DNA of 64,000 nt from G965116155 sp965116155 (GTDB lineage Bacteria > Bdellovibrionota > Bdellovibrionia > Bdellovibrionales > UBA1609), in NCBI GenBank assembly GCA_965116155.1, contig OZ220488.1:1-64000 (forward strand), in the 5' to 3' direction. How positions within the stretch are numbered: position 1 is the first letter of the stretch; each line of letters starts with the position of its first letter. Shown here piece by piece: positions 42,869-50,972 of this stretch. The translations under genes were made by a program, and so were the position numbers. The notes beneath the pieces were generated by a model. It searched no databases and was not told the DNA's origin. It worked only from the letters and a program-made list of their open reading frames with translations.

Positions 42869-43890
42869 TAGCGCAGTGCGAGCACCAAATCTAAGCTGTG
42901 GTGTGGCAATTGAGGCTGGCGCTTTTGGTAAGAGTAATTAACATGCAGCTTTGGGGCAATAAAGCCTGCTCCCCAAGAGAAAAACAACTTGCGTTTGTTA
43001 GAGGGATTATGCACAGGATCGCGCCGCCCCCAAAAAGTACCGGCTCTTAAAACAAAAAACTTCCCCAAAAAACTCTCAAACCCACCGGAAAGACTAAAAG
43101 CCGGTTTTGGCACCTTGAGCGGCCTGCTAACATCCACACGCCACCGGAAGTGCTGGTTAAACACATGGCTCATGGCAAACACAAACTTCGAGGGCATTTG
43201 GAGTCCTTCAGGCCCATCGGAGCCCTTTGGCACAAAACTGTACCACGCCATGCCCAAGCCTACATTGGGATTGGGTGTCCAATGCGCCCCCAGCACTCCC
43301 TGCCATTGGTACCAGGTTTGTGTGGAGTCTGTGTTTTTAGCAGGTTTAAGCTCATTATAAAGCTTACTACGCAGCACAATGGCCGATGCACCAAGGGCCA
43401 ATTTGCTACCCAACAGATGCCCGGTACTAAGTTGTAAGAACTCTTCTTTTAAAAAGCCTTTGTACCCTTTTTGGGGTTTTTTTGAAGGCTCTTTAGTGGG
43501 ATCTTTTTGTAAGTTCACCTTTTGTAAGTTCACCTTAATGCGAGGGGGTCTAAAATAAACCAAGCCCGTAGGTATGGAGGTGCGGGTGTCTACAACCAAA
43601 AACCCCAACCCCCTTTGGGTCCTGCCAGACTCTTTTGCACCTTGGCGGTAAAAAAAGCTGCTCGTCATGCGGGCCCCATGCACCACGAGGGCCGGGTTGA
43701 GTAAAATGCTCTCTCCCATGTCATTAGTAGCTGCGCCTGAGCCACTCAGCGCACGCGCAACAGCACCTTGTAAAAACGGCGCCTCCCGCCAAGGGGTTTT
43801 AAAATCTGTTGGCGCGGCCTTTGCGGACCACCCCGCGCACAGCAAGCAGAATAAAGTGTGCGTCACCAGCCAATAAGTGTTGCGTGTCAT
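42868..43890 (-). CDS. FadL/OMPP1-like outer-membrane protein
   Basis: 340 residues with a signal peptide ending near WSAKAAP. The mature start, GAVARALSGSGAATNDMGES followed by ILLNPA, matches the opening of FadL-type and PorV-like barrels (small residues, then ...NPA). Later segments are amphipathic strands (GLGMAWYSFVPKG, KFFVLRAGTFWG, LHVNYSYQKRQ). A short duplicated KVNLQ motif and a Lys/Pro-rich insertion lie near residues 120-140. It ends Leu-Arg rather than an aromatic residue. Probably imports or stores hydrophobic compounds; the thioesterase gene 26 bases upstream fits lipid handling. Confidence 0.65.
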   Translation of the reverse strand: MTRNTYWLVTHTLFCLLCAGWSAKAAPTDFKTPWREAPFLQGAVARALSGSGAATNDMGESILLNPALVVHGARMTSSFFYRQGAKESGRTQRGLGFLVVDTRTSIPTGLVYFRPPRIKVNLQKVNLQKDPTKEPSKKPQKGYKGFLKEEFLQLSTGHLLGSKLALGASAIVLRSKLYNELKPAKNTDSTQTWYQWQGVLGAHWTPNPNVGLGMAWYSFVPKGSDGPEGLQMPSKFVFAMSHVFNQHFRWRVDVSRPLKVPKPAFSLSGGFESFLGKFFVLRAGTFWGRRDPVHNPSNKRKLFFSWGAGFIAPKLHVNYSYQKRQPQLPHHSLDLVLALR

Positions 43891-43916
43891 TTGTACCCCT
43901 TTTGTCTTATTTGTGG

Positions 43917-44402
43917 TTATTGGGTTGTGCTGGGCTCTTTAGTGGAGGTTTTGTTTTGTATGCGGCTTAGCCTGCGCGCTGAGCCTTGAGCAAACAGGCT
44001 CTGCTCGGTTTCGGTTGTAACTTGTGGGCGCGGCAAGGCTTTGGGTATGCCGTTTTCATCCAAAGACACAAAAGTCAAAAACGCTTTTGCAATAGAGCGC
44101 CTGAGTTTGAGGTTTTCTCCATAAATCTCTACCATAACCTCCATGGATGAGGTTGCCACAAAGGTCACCCGCGCATTTAGCTCTACAAACCAGCCCACAT
44201 AGGCAGGGTTGATAAAGTCTAAAGCTTCTAAACGGGCCGTTACCACAGGCGCGCGCGCATAACGCATGGCCGATATGCTGGCTGCTGTGTCAATCCACGA
44301 CATCAGCACGCCTCCAAAAATGCTCTTAAGCGGGTTGGTGTGCTCGGGCATTACGATATAAGTGGATTGCACAACAGAAACACTGAGGGGAGTTTTTTGC
44401 AC
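43917..44402 (-). CDS. acyl-CoA thioesterase (hotdog fold)
   Basis: 161 residues, about 130 of them a single hotdog domain. MPEHTNPLKSIFGGVLMSWI is the usual HxNxxGxxFGG-type active-site start of the YciA/BACH acyl-CoA hydrolases, followed by DTAASISAMRYA, the substrate-side helix. The C-terminal 30 residues are polar and variable. It hydrolyses acyl-CoA to free acid and CoA; chain preference cannot be read. It lies between the TPR/winged-helix regulator and the FadL-like gene on one strand, with gaps of about 30 bases, so they form an operon. Confidence 0.88.
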   Translation of the reverse strand: MQKTPLSVSVVQSTYIVMPEHTNPLKSIFGGVLMSWIDTAASISAMRYARAPVVTARLEALDFINPAYVGWFVELNARVTFVATSSMEVMVEIYGENLKLRRSIAKAFLTFVSLDENGIPKALPRPQVTTETEQSLFAQGSARRLSRIQNKTSTKEPSTTQ

Positions 44403-44432
44403 TTTTTAACCCTTTGGCGTCAGCCCCTTGGT

Positions 44433-45626
44433 TTAATCTTTCATGCGCACGCGGATGCCTGAGTTAAGGTAGTAGCCTTTTTTAGAGCGAAAAATATACC
44501 GCGGCTTTTCGCCTGCGGATTCTACCATCTCTCTTAAGCGCTTTATGGTGACGTACAGTTTGTTATTGTGTACTTTGGGGTCGTATTTTTCGCGCCATAC
44601 TTTTTTTACCAAATCGGCCTTGGTATAAACGGCGCCAGGAGATTTTAAAAACAGCTTAAGCATATCTAATAGTACAAATTGGTTTTTAAATACCACTTTG
44701 CCTTTGTTGCGCTCGACAATATAACCCTCAGACTCATGCAGCACAATGTCGTACGCGGTAGCATCCCTGCCGCCGAGGCTTTTTAAGGCAGCTTGGACCT
44801 CGCGCGAAAAGCTGACCATATCCTCCGCAGAGACCGATTTTTGCGCTAAGGTCAAATACACCCTTGCCAGAGACTCATCTCCTTGGGCCATATACACCTT
44901 GCCCATGGCGTACAAAAAATGCGCGTACAGAAAAAAATCCCGCTCCTTTTTAATAAGGTCACAACAAGACCACAGCATCTCAAGAGCTTCATCAAAGCGT
45001 TCGAGCTTTTCTAAAACCCGAGCCCCTAGCATGTGCACCCGAAGTTGTATGGCTGAAGAAATCACATCCGACTGCGCAAAAACTTTGAGCTTTTCTAGCT
45101 CCGCCAAGGCCTCTTCATAACGCCCTTGCATGATATACACCATAACAAAGCCACACAGCGCCGAGCACAGGCGCTCTTTGTTACCTGTGGCTAAGGCCAT
45201 GTCTAAAGCCTTTTGGTGGCACTCTAAGGAGGCTTCGTAATTGCCGCTATAAAAGGCACACACCCCGAGCACGTAATAGGTGGAGGCGCTAAGGTGCAGG
45301 TTTTCTTGAATCACCATGACGTGCAGCTGGTCTTTGAGCTTGTCCATTTTTTTGCGTTGGTCTAGCTCGGCATAGAGCCGTAGCAGCTCTTCGACGCTCC
45401 GCAAGTAGAGCTCTTTTTCTCCGCGCTCTTTTGCGCCTTTAACCACCACCTCAAAGGTGCTGGCAGCTTCACGCAGGTCGCCGCGGGTGCGTTGCAGATA
45501 CCCCAGGCGCTCTAATCCACCTGGCATGGCATTATTGGCCGCTGGATTTTCAAGGGAGCTTGGCTCAGGCGGGCTTCCATGGGAAGCAAGCTTTGGACTT
45601 AAGCAGGGGTCTGTGTCTAAGTGCAT
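44433..45626 (-). CDS. TPR protein with C-terminal OmpR/PhoB-type winged helix
   Basis: 397 residues from the ATG at 45626, which has AGAGG closely upstream; an in-frame ATG 20 codons earlier has no such signal. Residues about 20-280 are tetratricopeptide-like helices (LRSVEELLRLYAELDQRKKM, YVLGVCAFYSGNYEASLECH, YALFL-type repeats). The last 100 residues are a winged helix with the transcriptional regulator pattern: VVFKNQFVLLDMLKLFLKSP, YTKADLVKKVW, NNKLYVTIKRLREMVE and a terminal beta hairpin (YIFRSKKGYYL). This is the SARP domain set in reverse order. No receiver domain. It may control the downstream thioesterase/FadL genes. Confidence 0.8.
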   Translation of the reverse strand: MHLDTDPCLSPKLASHGSPPEPSSLENPAANNAMPGGLERLGYLQRTRGDLREAASTFEVVVKGAKERGEKELYLRSVEELLRLYAELDQRKKMDKLKDQLHVMVIQENLHLSASTYYVLGVCAFYSGNYEASLECHQKALDMALATGNKERLCSALCGFVMVYIMQGRYEEALAELEKLKVFAQSDVISSAIQLRVHMLGARVLEKLERFDEALEMLWSCCDLIKKERDFFLYAHFLYAMGKVYMAQGDESLARVYLTLAQKSVSAEDMVSFSREVQAALKSLGGRDATAYDIVLHESEGYIVERNKGKVVFKNQFVLLDMLKLFLKSPGAVYTKADLVKKVWREKYDPKVHNNKLYVTIKRLREMVESAGEKPRYIFRSKKGYYLNSGIRVRMKD

Positions 45627-45774
45627 GGTTCCTCTATTACGACTAAAGCCACACGCAGCCATAAGCGCTACTATTGGGGCCTGCATAAGTAAAAAAACTC
45701 TGCCGCCCCAAAACCAGCTCTTGGCACTTTACCACTAAATGCCGTGTCCTGTAATGCCTTTAACCCCGACCTAA

Positions 45775-48318
45775 GTGGTGTCTAGCATGCTGCAGCATGA
45801 AGGAAGGCTCAGTTGCGCTTTTGGGGCTTGCTTGGGGGGAAATTGTTTGGCACTTGGTGATGACGTATGTACAATTCGAAGTGTGGGGTTTGACGCCGAA
45901 TCACCTAAAAACCTAAATCTTCCCTTGTTGCCTTTGCGCGATTTGGTGGTGTTTCCGAGCATGATGATGCCTCTTTTTGTGGGGCGCGAAAAAAGCATCA
46001 ACGCCTTAGAGGAGGCCATCAGCCGCCAGAGCGATATTGTGCTAGCGGCTCAGCGCGACCCTAAAACCAACTCTCCAACACCGCAGAATATTTTTAGCAT
46101 CGGCACTGTCAGCAGTGTGATCCAGCTGCTTCGGTTGCCGGATGGTACGGTAAAGGCCTTGGTAGAGGGCAAGCGCCGGGTGCGTATAAAGAGCTATCAA
46201 AAGAGAGAGAGCATTTTTATCGTTGAGGTGGAGGAGCTTAAAATTGCGCCTGTCACTGGGGTAGAGGTAGAGGCTTTGGTGCGCTCTGTTAAAAGCGCTT
46301 TTGAGGCTTATGTGAGGCTTAACAAGCGCATTCCGCCTGAAAACCTTATGCGCGTGATGGCCCTTACTAAGGTGAGTGAGATTGCGGATATTATTTCTGG
46401 TCAGTTGAATTTAAAGCTTGAGGACAAACAGGGTTTGCTAGAAATCGTAGAGCCCATAAAATGCCTGGAGCGCTTGCTGGAGCTTATTACGGGCGAGATG
46501 GAGATTTTAGAGGTAGAGAAAAAAATCCGAGGCCGCGTAAAAAAGCAAATGGAGCGTTCTCAAAAGGAGTACTACCTTAACGAGCAGATGCAGGCCATAC
46601 AAAAAGAGCTGGGGGAGAAGGATGACTTTTTCTCTGAGGTGCGGGAGCTGGAGCAACGTTTAAAAAGCAAGGGCGTTAGTAAAGAGGCCGAAAAAAAGCT
46701 CTCTAAAGAGATCCGCAAGCTTAAAAACATGTCTCCCATGAGTGCTGAGACCACCGTGGTGCGTAATTATATCGATTGGGTGTTGGATTTGCCTTGGCTC
46801 CGTTACAAGGATGCAGAGCCTAATATGAAAGAGGCTAAAAAAATACTAGACGCCGACCATTGGGGTTTAGAAAAAGTCAAAGACCGCATTTTGGAGCATT
46901 TGGCGGTGCAGAGTTTAACCAAGGAGATCAAGGGGCCGGTGCTGTGCTTAGTGGGTCCTCCGGGCGTGGGTAAGACCTCTTTGGCGCGCAGTGTAGCAAG
47001 GGCTTTGGGGCGTCCGTTTGCTCGGATCTCCTTAGGCGGCGTGCGGGACGAGGCAGAAATCCGAGGCCATCGCAAAACCTATGTGGGGGCGATGCCAGGC
47101 AAAATTATTCAAGCGCTTAAAAAGTGTGAATACGGTAACCCTTTGGTGTTGCTGGACGAAGTAGACAAAATGAGCATGGATTTTCGTGGAGATCCGTCGT
47201 CGGCTTTGCTGGAGGTTTTAGATCCGGAGCAGAACCGTAATTTTCAAGACCACTACTTAGAGCTGGATTATGATCTGTCGAAGATTTTATTTTTTACTAC
47301 GGCGAACTCTTTGCACAAGGTGCCACGGCCATTAATGGACCGTTTGGAGCTAATAGAGCTAGAGGGTTATATAGAGCAAGAAAAGCTCAGCATTGCCAAA
47401 AAGTACTTAGTGCCTAAGCAGATTAAGCAGCATGGTTTGGGTGGGTATAAGATCCGATTTACAGATAACGCCCTGAAGGAGCTAATACGTTTATACACAA
47501 AAGAGGCCGGGGTGCGGGCGCTGGAGCGCAGGGTGGCGTCGGTGTGTCGTAAGTTAGCTAAAGACCTGGTGATGGAAACAGGCGATGCCCGCTCTATGGT
47601 TAAGGGCAAGGTGTTTTATGTTACGCCTAAAAAGCTGGAGCACTTTTTGGGCAAAGACGTGCACAAGTATGGCAAAATCAGTGGCCCCAACGAAATTGGT
47701 TTAACCAATGGCTTGGCGTGGACCGAGGTGGGTGGGGATTTGTTGCCTGTTGAGGTTTCTATTTTGCCGGGCAAGGGCAAGTTTTTGGTAACGGGGCACT
47801 TGGGTGATGTAATGAAGGAGTCCTGCTCGGCGGCGATGAGCTATGTGCGTTCGCGTGCGCCGCTGTTTGGTTTAGAGAAGGATTTTTATGAAAAGCACGA
47901 CGTGCATATACATTTGCCTGAGGGGGCAATTCCTAAGGATGGGCCATCTGCGGGTACGGCTGTGGTGACGAGTATTGTGTCGGCGGCGCTTAAGATTCCG
48001 GTTTATAAGACCGTGGCCATGACGGGCGAGCTTACTTTAAGGGGTAGGGTTTTGGCCATTGGGGGTTTGCGGGAGAAGCTTTTAGCGGCGCATAGGGGTG
48101 GTATTAAAAAGGTCATATGTCCTTATGATAACGAGCGGGATATTAAAAGCATTCCCAAATCGGTACTGCAGTCTATGGAGGTGGAGCTGGTGAAGCATGT
48201 GGACCAGGTTTTGGTGAATGCTTTACAGATTAGCGATGCGAAGGAGCTGTTTCGCAACACCGTTGCTAAATCCATGGGCTTAAAAGCCCAATACGACGGC
48301 CGTGTCTTAAGCGCGTAG
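45775..48318 (+). CDS. lon: ATP-dependent protease Lon
   Basis: 847 residues in this reading. The N-terminal LON substrate domain starts at LPLLPLRDLVVFP (about residue 51); a coiled region (KKIRGRVKKQMERSQKEYYL) leads to the AAA+ domain with Walker A GPPGVGKT near 396 and Walker B LLDEVDKM. The protease domain has the Ser-Lys dyad at Ser725 (KDGPSAGT) and Lys768 (GGLREKLLAAHRGG). Lon degrades damaged and regulatory proteins in the cytoplasm. The first 48 residues are not typical; the position 45775 start is a GTG and the ATG at 45787 is equally possible. Divergent from the TPR regulator. Confidence 0.95.
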   Translation: MVSSMLQHEGRLSCAFGACLGGNCLALGDDVCTIRSVGFDAESPKNLNLPLLPLRDLVVFPSMMMPLFVGREKSINALEEAISRQSDIVLAAQRDPKTNSPTPQNIFSIGTVSSVIQLLRLPDGTVKALVEGKRRVRIKSYQKRESIFIVEVEELKIAPVTGVEVEALVRSVKSAFEAYVRLNKRIPPENLMRVMALTKVSEIADIISGQLNLKLEDKQGLLEIVEPIKCLERLLELITGEMEILEVEKKIRGRVKKQMERSQKEYYLNEQMQAIQKELGEKDDFFSEVRELEQRLKSKGVSKEAEKKLSKEIRKLKNMSPMSAETTVVRNYIDWVLDLPWLRYKDAEPNMKEAKKILDADHWGLEKVKDRILEHLAVQSLTKEIKGPVLCLVGPPGVGKTSLARSVARALGRPFARISLGGVRDEAEIRGHRKTYVGAMPGKIIQALKKCEYGNPLVLLDEVDKMSMDFRGDPSSALLEVLDPEQNRNFQDHYLELDYDLSKILFFTTANSLHKVPRPLMDRLELIELEGYIEQEKLSIAKKYLVPKQIKQHGLGGYKIRFTDNALKELIRLYTKEAGVRALERRVASVCRKLAKDLVMETGDARSMVKGKVFYVTPKKLEHFLGKDVHKYGKISGPNEIGLTNGLAWTEVGGDLLPVEVSILPGKGKFLVTGHLGDVMKESCSAAMSYVRSRAPLFGLEKDFYEKHDVHIHLPEGAIPKDGPSAGTAVVTSIVSAALKIPVYKTVAMTGELTLRGRVLAIGGLREKLLAAHRGGIKKVICPYDNERDIKSIPKSVLQSMEVELVKHVDQVLVNALQISDAKELFRNTVAKSMGLKAQYDGRVLSA

Positions 48319-48335
48319 GGCCCTTGTTGCCGCTG

Positions 48336-48650
48336 GAAATAGTTTATGTTGTCCCTGGGGTTAAGCCAATTTGGCAGCTTAGGTCACGCCTTAGTTGATC
48401 GCGATTTACTTAGTCGACGCACGGGGTGTTTGCGATAATCTGGACGCCTTGGGCTTATAGATCGCTCAAGGCTATCGGCGCGTTGATAGCTGTCTAGTTC
48501 CCCGTTATCACTTTGGGGCTGCCCGTTTGCCCTCTTGGCATGCGCCTCCTGCGGAGGCTGCCAAGGGGCTACACTTATAGCCCAAAGTGAAAAGGTCCAC
48601 TTTTATGCTTGTGCAACTAAAATCGGCCCAAGAGTATATGCGAGTCACAG
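48336..48650. repeat. family A units plus a family B box after lon
   Basis: From left: a segment shared with 49918 onward (GGTTAAGCCAATTTGGCAGC), a degenerate CGCACGGGGTGTTTGCGATA box, hairpin GCCTTGGGC/GCTCAAGGC (one G-T pair), a 27-base piece shared inverted with 19.84 kb, then TCACTTTGGG with CCCAAAGTGA, CTTGGCA with TGCCAAG and cap GCCTCC TGC GGAGGC, and the end CTTTTATGCTTGTGC. The family B box GGCCCAAGAGTATATGC follows at 48623. About 670 bases without a gene lie between lon and the next ORF; 48651-48924 shows nothing clear. Confidence 0.8.
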
Positions 48651-48924
48651 CAGGTTAATACGAGTGAAATTGCATATTATGCACTGTAGCCAACTCAACC
48701 AAAATGCTTATAAAGCCCTTGTGCACTGTAATACGTTTTGTGTGTGGAGCAAACCCAATTGTTAGGGCTCTCGCTTCAGCTAGAAACAGTTTATTTTGTT
48801 CCTGTTATAATGTGCATGCTCAAATGGCTGGTATATTTCCTGTGGGCGACTCTGGGCGCCTCGCTCGATCGGCAAAAATGTGGTGCTGCTAAGGTGTCTG
48901 TGTGGATTAACGATTTTTGGGATA

Positions 48925-48983
48925 TGAGCTGCGCACCAGCCCGAGCCCAAAGGAAATATAACAGCTATGGGGCTAGCACTCTA
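48925..48983. repeat. 59-bp direct repeat, left copy (3' of the PD-(D/E)XK gene)
   Basis: TGAGCTGCGCACCAGCCCGA through GGCTAGCACTCTA, 59 bases, with a single mismatch to 49784-49842. The GGCTAGCACTCTA end is a family A end box. It lies eight bases beyond the stop of the minus-strand gene that the two copies bracket. Confidence 0.9.
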
Positions 48984-48991
48984 CTTTGGGT

Positions 48992-49672
48992 TTAAAACCC
49001 TTTGGGTTCAAAGCCTGCTGGGTTAATAATGCTGGCGCTGTTGCCAGTGGCGCGAATAACAAATAAGCCCTGCCTTTCAGAAAATTTAATAGTATTTTCG
49101 TCAGATTTTAAATACGCAACGGCCCCATAAATGCGCTTGTTTTTATACTTAGGAAACATCTGCTTAAACGCCACAAGCTTACCAATAAAGTAACCGACAT
49201 CCTCTGATCGCAAAGTGCTCTTAACCTCTATCACCACAATCGTAAAAGCATTTTCAGCTATGAGATCAAATTCATGTTTCCTGTCCTCAGTCTCGCCTAT
49301 CTTTCTGGAAAGCACTTTCTTAACATCAATGCCCTTTTGACTTAGCAACTTGGCCAAGTCCCCCGCTACAAGGCTTTCCACAAACTGACCCCAACGATGA
49401 TCCTGCCTGCCACTTACGCCATTAATCTGTGCATCTGTTCGCGCTATTTGAGTGGCTAGCTCTTTAAATTTTTCATCTACCTCTGCTCGGCTCTTGGCCA
49501 GTGCTTTAAATTCTTTATCTACTTCTGCTCGGCTCTTGGCCATTTGTCTTTTGGTTTCAGCATTGACCTCAGCTATTTTTCTGTCGGTTTCGATTTTTGA
49601 ATCTTCCAACCGCTTGGCCAGACGATCTAAAATGCTGTGCATGCTCGGGGTTAATTCTTCTTTTTTACCCAT
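48992..49672 (-). CDS. coiled-coil protein with PD-(D/E)XK nuclease-like domain (DUF3782-like)
   Basis: 226 residues from the ATG at 49672 (Met-Gly-Lys-Lys); an upstream in-frame ATG at 49714 is less likely. Residues about 10-85 form a charged coiled coil with an internal duplication (KSRAEVDKEFKAL / KSRAEVDEKFKEL). The C-terminal domain shows KHEFDLIAENAFTIVVIEVK: Glu, Asp and the Glu-x-Lys are spaced as in PD-(D/E)XK nuclease-like proteins. Similar coiled-coil/nuclease-like genes are scattered in cyanobacteria and other genomes and often behave as accessory genes. It lies between two 59-bp direct repeats, which suggests it moved as a unit. Nuclease activity is not proven. Confidence 0.7.
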   Translation of the reverse strand: MGKKEELTPSMHSILDRLAKRLEDSKIETDRKIAEVNAETKRQMAKSRAEVDKEFKALAKSRAEVDEKFKELATQIARTDAQINGVSGRQDHRWGQFVESLVAGDLAKLLSQKGIDVKKVLSRKIGETEDRKHEFDLIAENAFTIVVIEVKSTLRSEDVGYFIGKLVAFKQMFPKYKNKRIYGAVAYLKSDENTIKFSERQGLFVIRATGNSASIINPAGFEPKGF

Positions 49673-49783
49673 AATTTCCCAGGTTCCCTCCCAACGCAAA
49701 AGAGTATGCATCAACCATTATCTTGTTGTCCAGAGGCAAGTGGTTCATGTCAGGGTGCCCCCATGTGCTGGATAGCTTTCTCC

Positions 49784-50158
49784 TGAGCTGCGCACCAGCC
49801 CGAGCCCAAAGGAAATATAACAGCTATGAGGCTAGCACTCTAATTGGTGTTTACTCAATGCGCGGGGCTTTGACGAGAGTGTGGCGGCTTCGGGCAGCGC
49901 TGCATGCCAGAGGTGTTCATAGTGTTAAGCCAATCTGGCAGGTTAGGTCACGCCTGGTTTTTTTGCGATCAATAAAGCCTGGGGAGCAGGCGACAATATT
50001 TTCCTCAATTTATGTAAATCGCTCTTGCAGGTACGGGCTTATAGTAGCCTTATAGGCCGCAAAATTCTCAGCTACGCTTGCTATTATCGCGGACGCCTTC
50101 TTCCAGAAGGCTGCGATAATAGCGTCGCTTAGTCCCAGAGAATTTCGCTAGCACTCTA
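49784..50158. repeat. 59-bp direct repeat (right copy) joined to a long family A copy
   Basis: 49784-49842 is the right copy of the 59-bp repeat. Next come the box GCGCGGGGCTTTGACGAGAG and, from about 49918 to 50158, an inverted near-identical copy of 28351-28602: GCGATAATAGC/GCTATTATCGC middle stem, GCCTTCTTCCAGAAGGC cap, and GAATTT arms. It ends at the stop of proC. The gap of about 480 bases has no convincing ORF. Confidence 0.88.
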
Positions 50159-50962
50159 ATTGCGCTCTAAGTGCATCAAAGACTTTTCGAAGCTGACGGC
50201 AAGGACACGGTGGAGGTCTTCGCGGCGCATGCTTTTAAGCCCCGCTTCCGTTGTGCCTTTTTTAGAGGCAACGCGCTTTTGCAAAGCCTCCAAGCTTGCA
50301 CCACCCTCCATTAGCAAGGCCGAGCCCTTAAAGGTATCACCCACTAAGTGTGCAGCTTCTTGGGGCTCAAAACCATGCCCTTCTAAAAACTCCACCCACA
50401 CCTGCATAAACTCGTACACAAAACCCGGTCCACAGCAACAGGCCACACAAAACGCATCAAACTTTTCTCCCTCTTCCAAAAACACCACCCGGCCCAGAGA
50501 GGATAAAAAATCCTGCACAGCTTCTTTAAAGTGCTCGCTACTGCCTGTAGGCATAGCCACTCCCAAAAGTCCTGCCGTTGTGCTGAGACACACATTGGGC
50601 ATCACTCGCACCACCCTGGTGTGTGGGTGCACAAAAGCGCTCACTTGCTCTAAACTCACACCAGCTAAAAGGCTAAGCACCCTGTGCCTGGAGCCAAAGG
50701 TGCCCTTTAAAGGCTCTAAGCATTCCGACATATCCTGAGGCTTGACCCCTAACACCACCCAGTCGCAGTGCTCCAGCAGCTCTTCATTAGAGCATACAGC
50801 TAGCCCCAAGTTTTTTGCAGCTTCACCCCCTTTGGGGCCGCGGGTGGATGCAAACATCTGCTTGGCACCAAGGCCTTGCAAGAGCTTTGTTGCAATAATG
50901 CGGTTCATATTGCCAAAGCCCAAAAAGCCTATATTGCCTACTCTTTTGGACAAAGGCTGCAT
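50156..50962 (-). CDS. proC: pyrroline-5-carboxylate reductase
   Basis: Last step of proline synthesis, NAD(P)H-dependent. 268 residues. The Rossmann start is IGFLGFGNMNRII; further family marks are VVLGVKPQDM, RVMPN and VASKKGTTEAGLKSM (usually VxSxGGTTxAGL). The usual ASGPAY segment reads CCCGPGFVYEFM, with an unusual Cys triplet. Immediately downstream, after 10 bases, of the frameshifted DUF3108-like gene. The last codon and stop lie at the edge of a family A repeat. Confidence 0.9.
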   Translation of the reverse strand: MQPLSKRVGNIGFLGFGNMNRIIATKLLQGLGAKQMFASTRGPKGGEAAKNLGLAVCSNEELLEHCDWVVLGVKPQDMSECLEPLKGTFGSRHRVLSLLAGVSLEQVSAFVHPHTRVVRVMPNVCLSTTAGLLGVAMPTGSSEHFKEAVQDFLSSLGRVVFLEEGEKFDAFCVACCCGPGFVYEFMQVWVEFLEGHGFEPQEAAHLVGDTFKGSALLMEGGASLEALQKRVASKKGTTEAGLKSMRREDLHRVLAVSFEKSLMHLERN

Positions 50963-50972
50963 CCCAAACAGA

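Noticed and set aside
48535..48995. Small ORFs after lon
   Set aside because: They lie in repeat elements, differ between copies by frame-breaking changes and lack ribosome binding sites.
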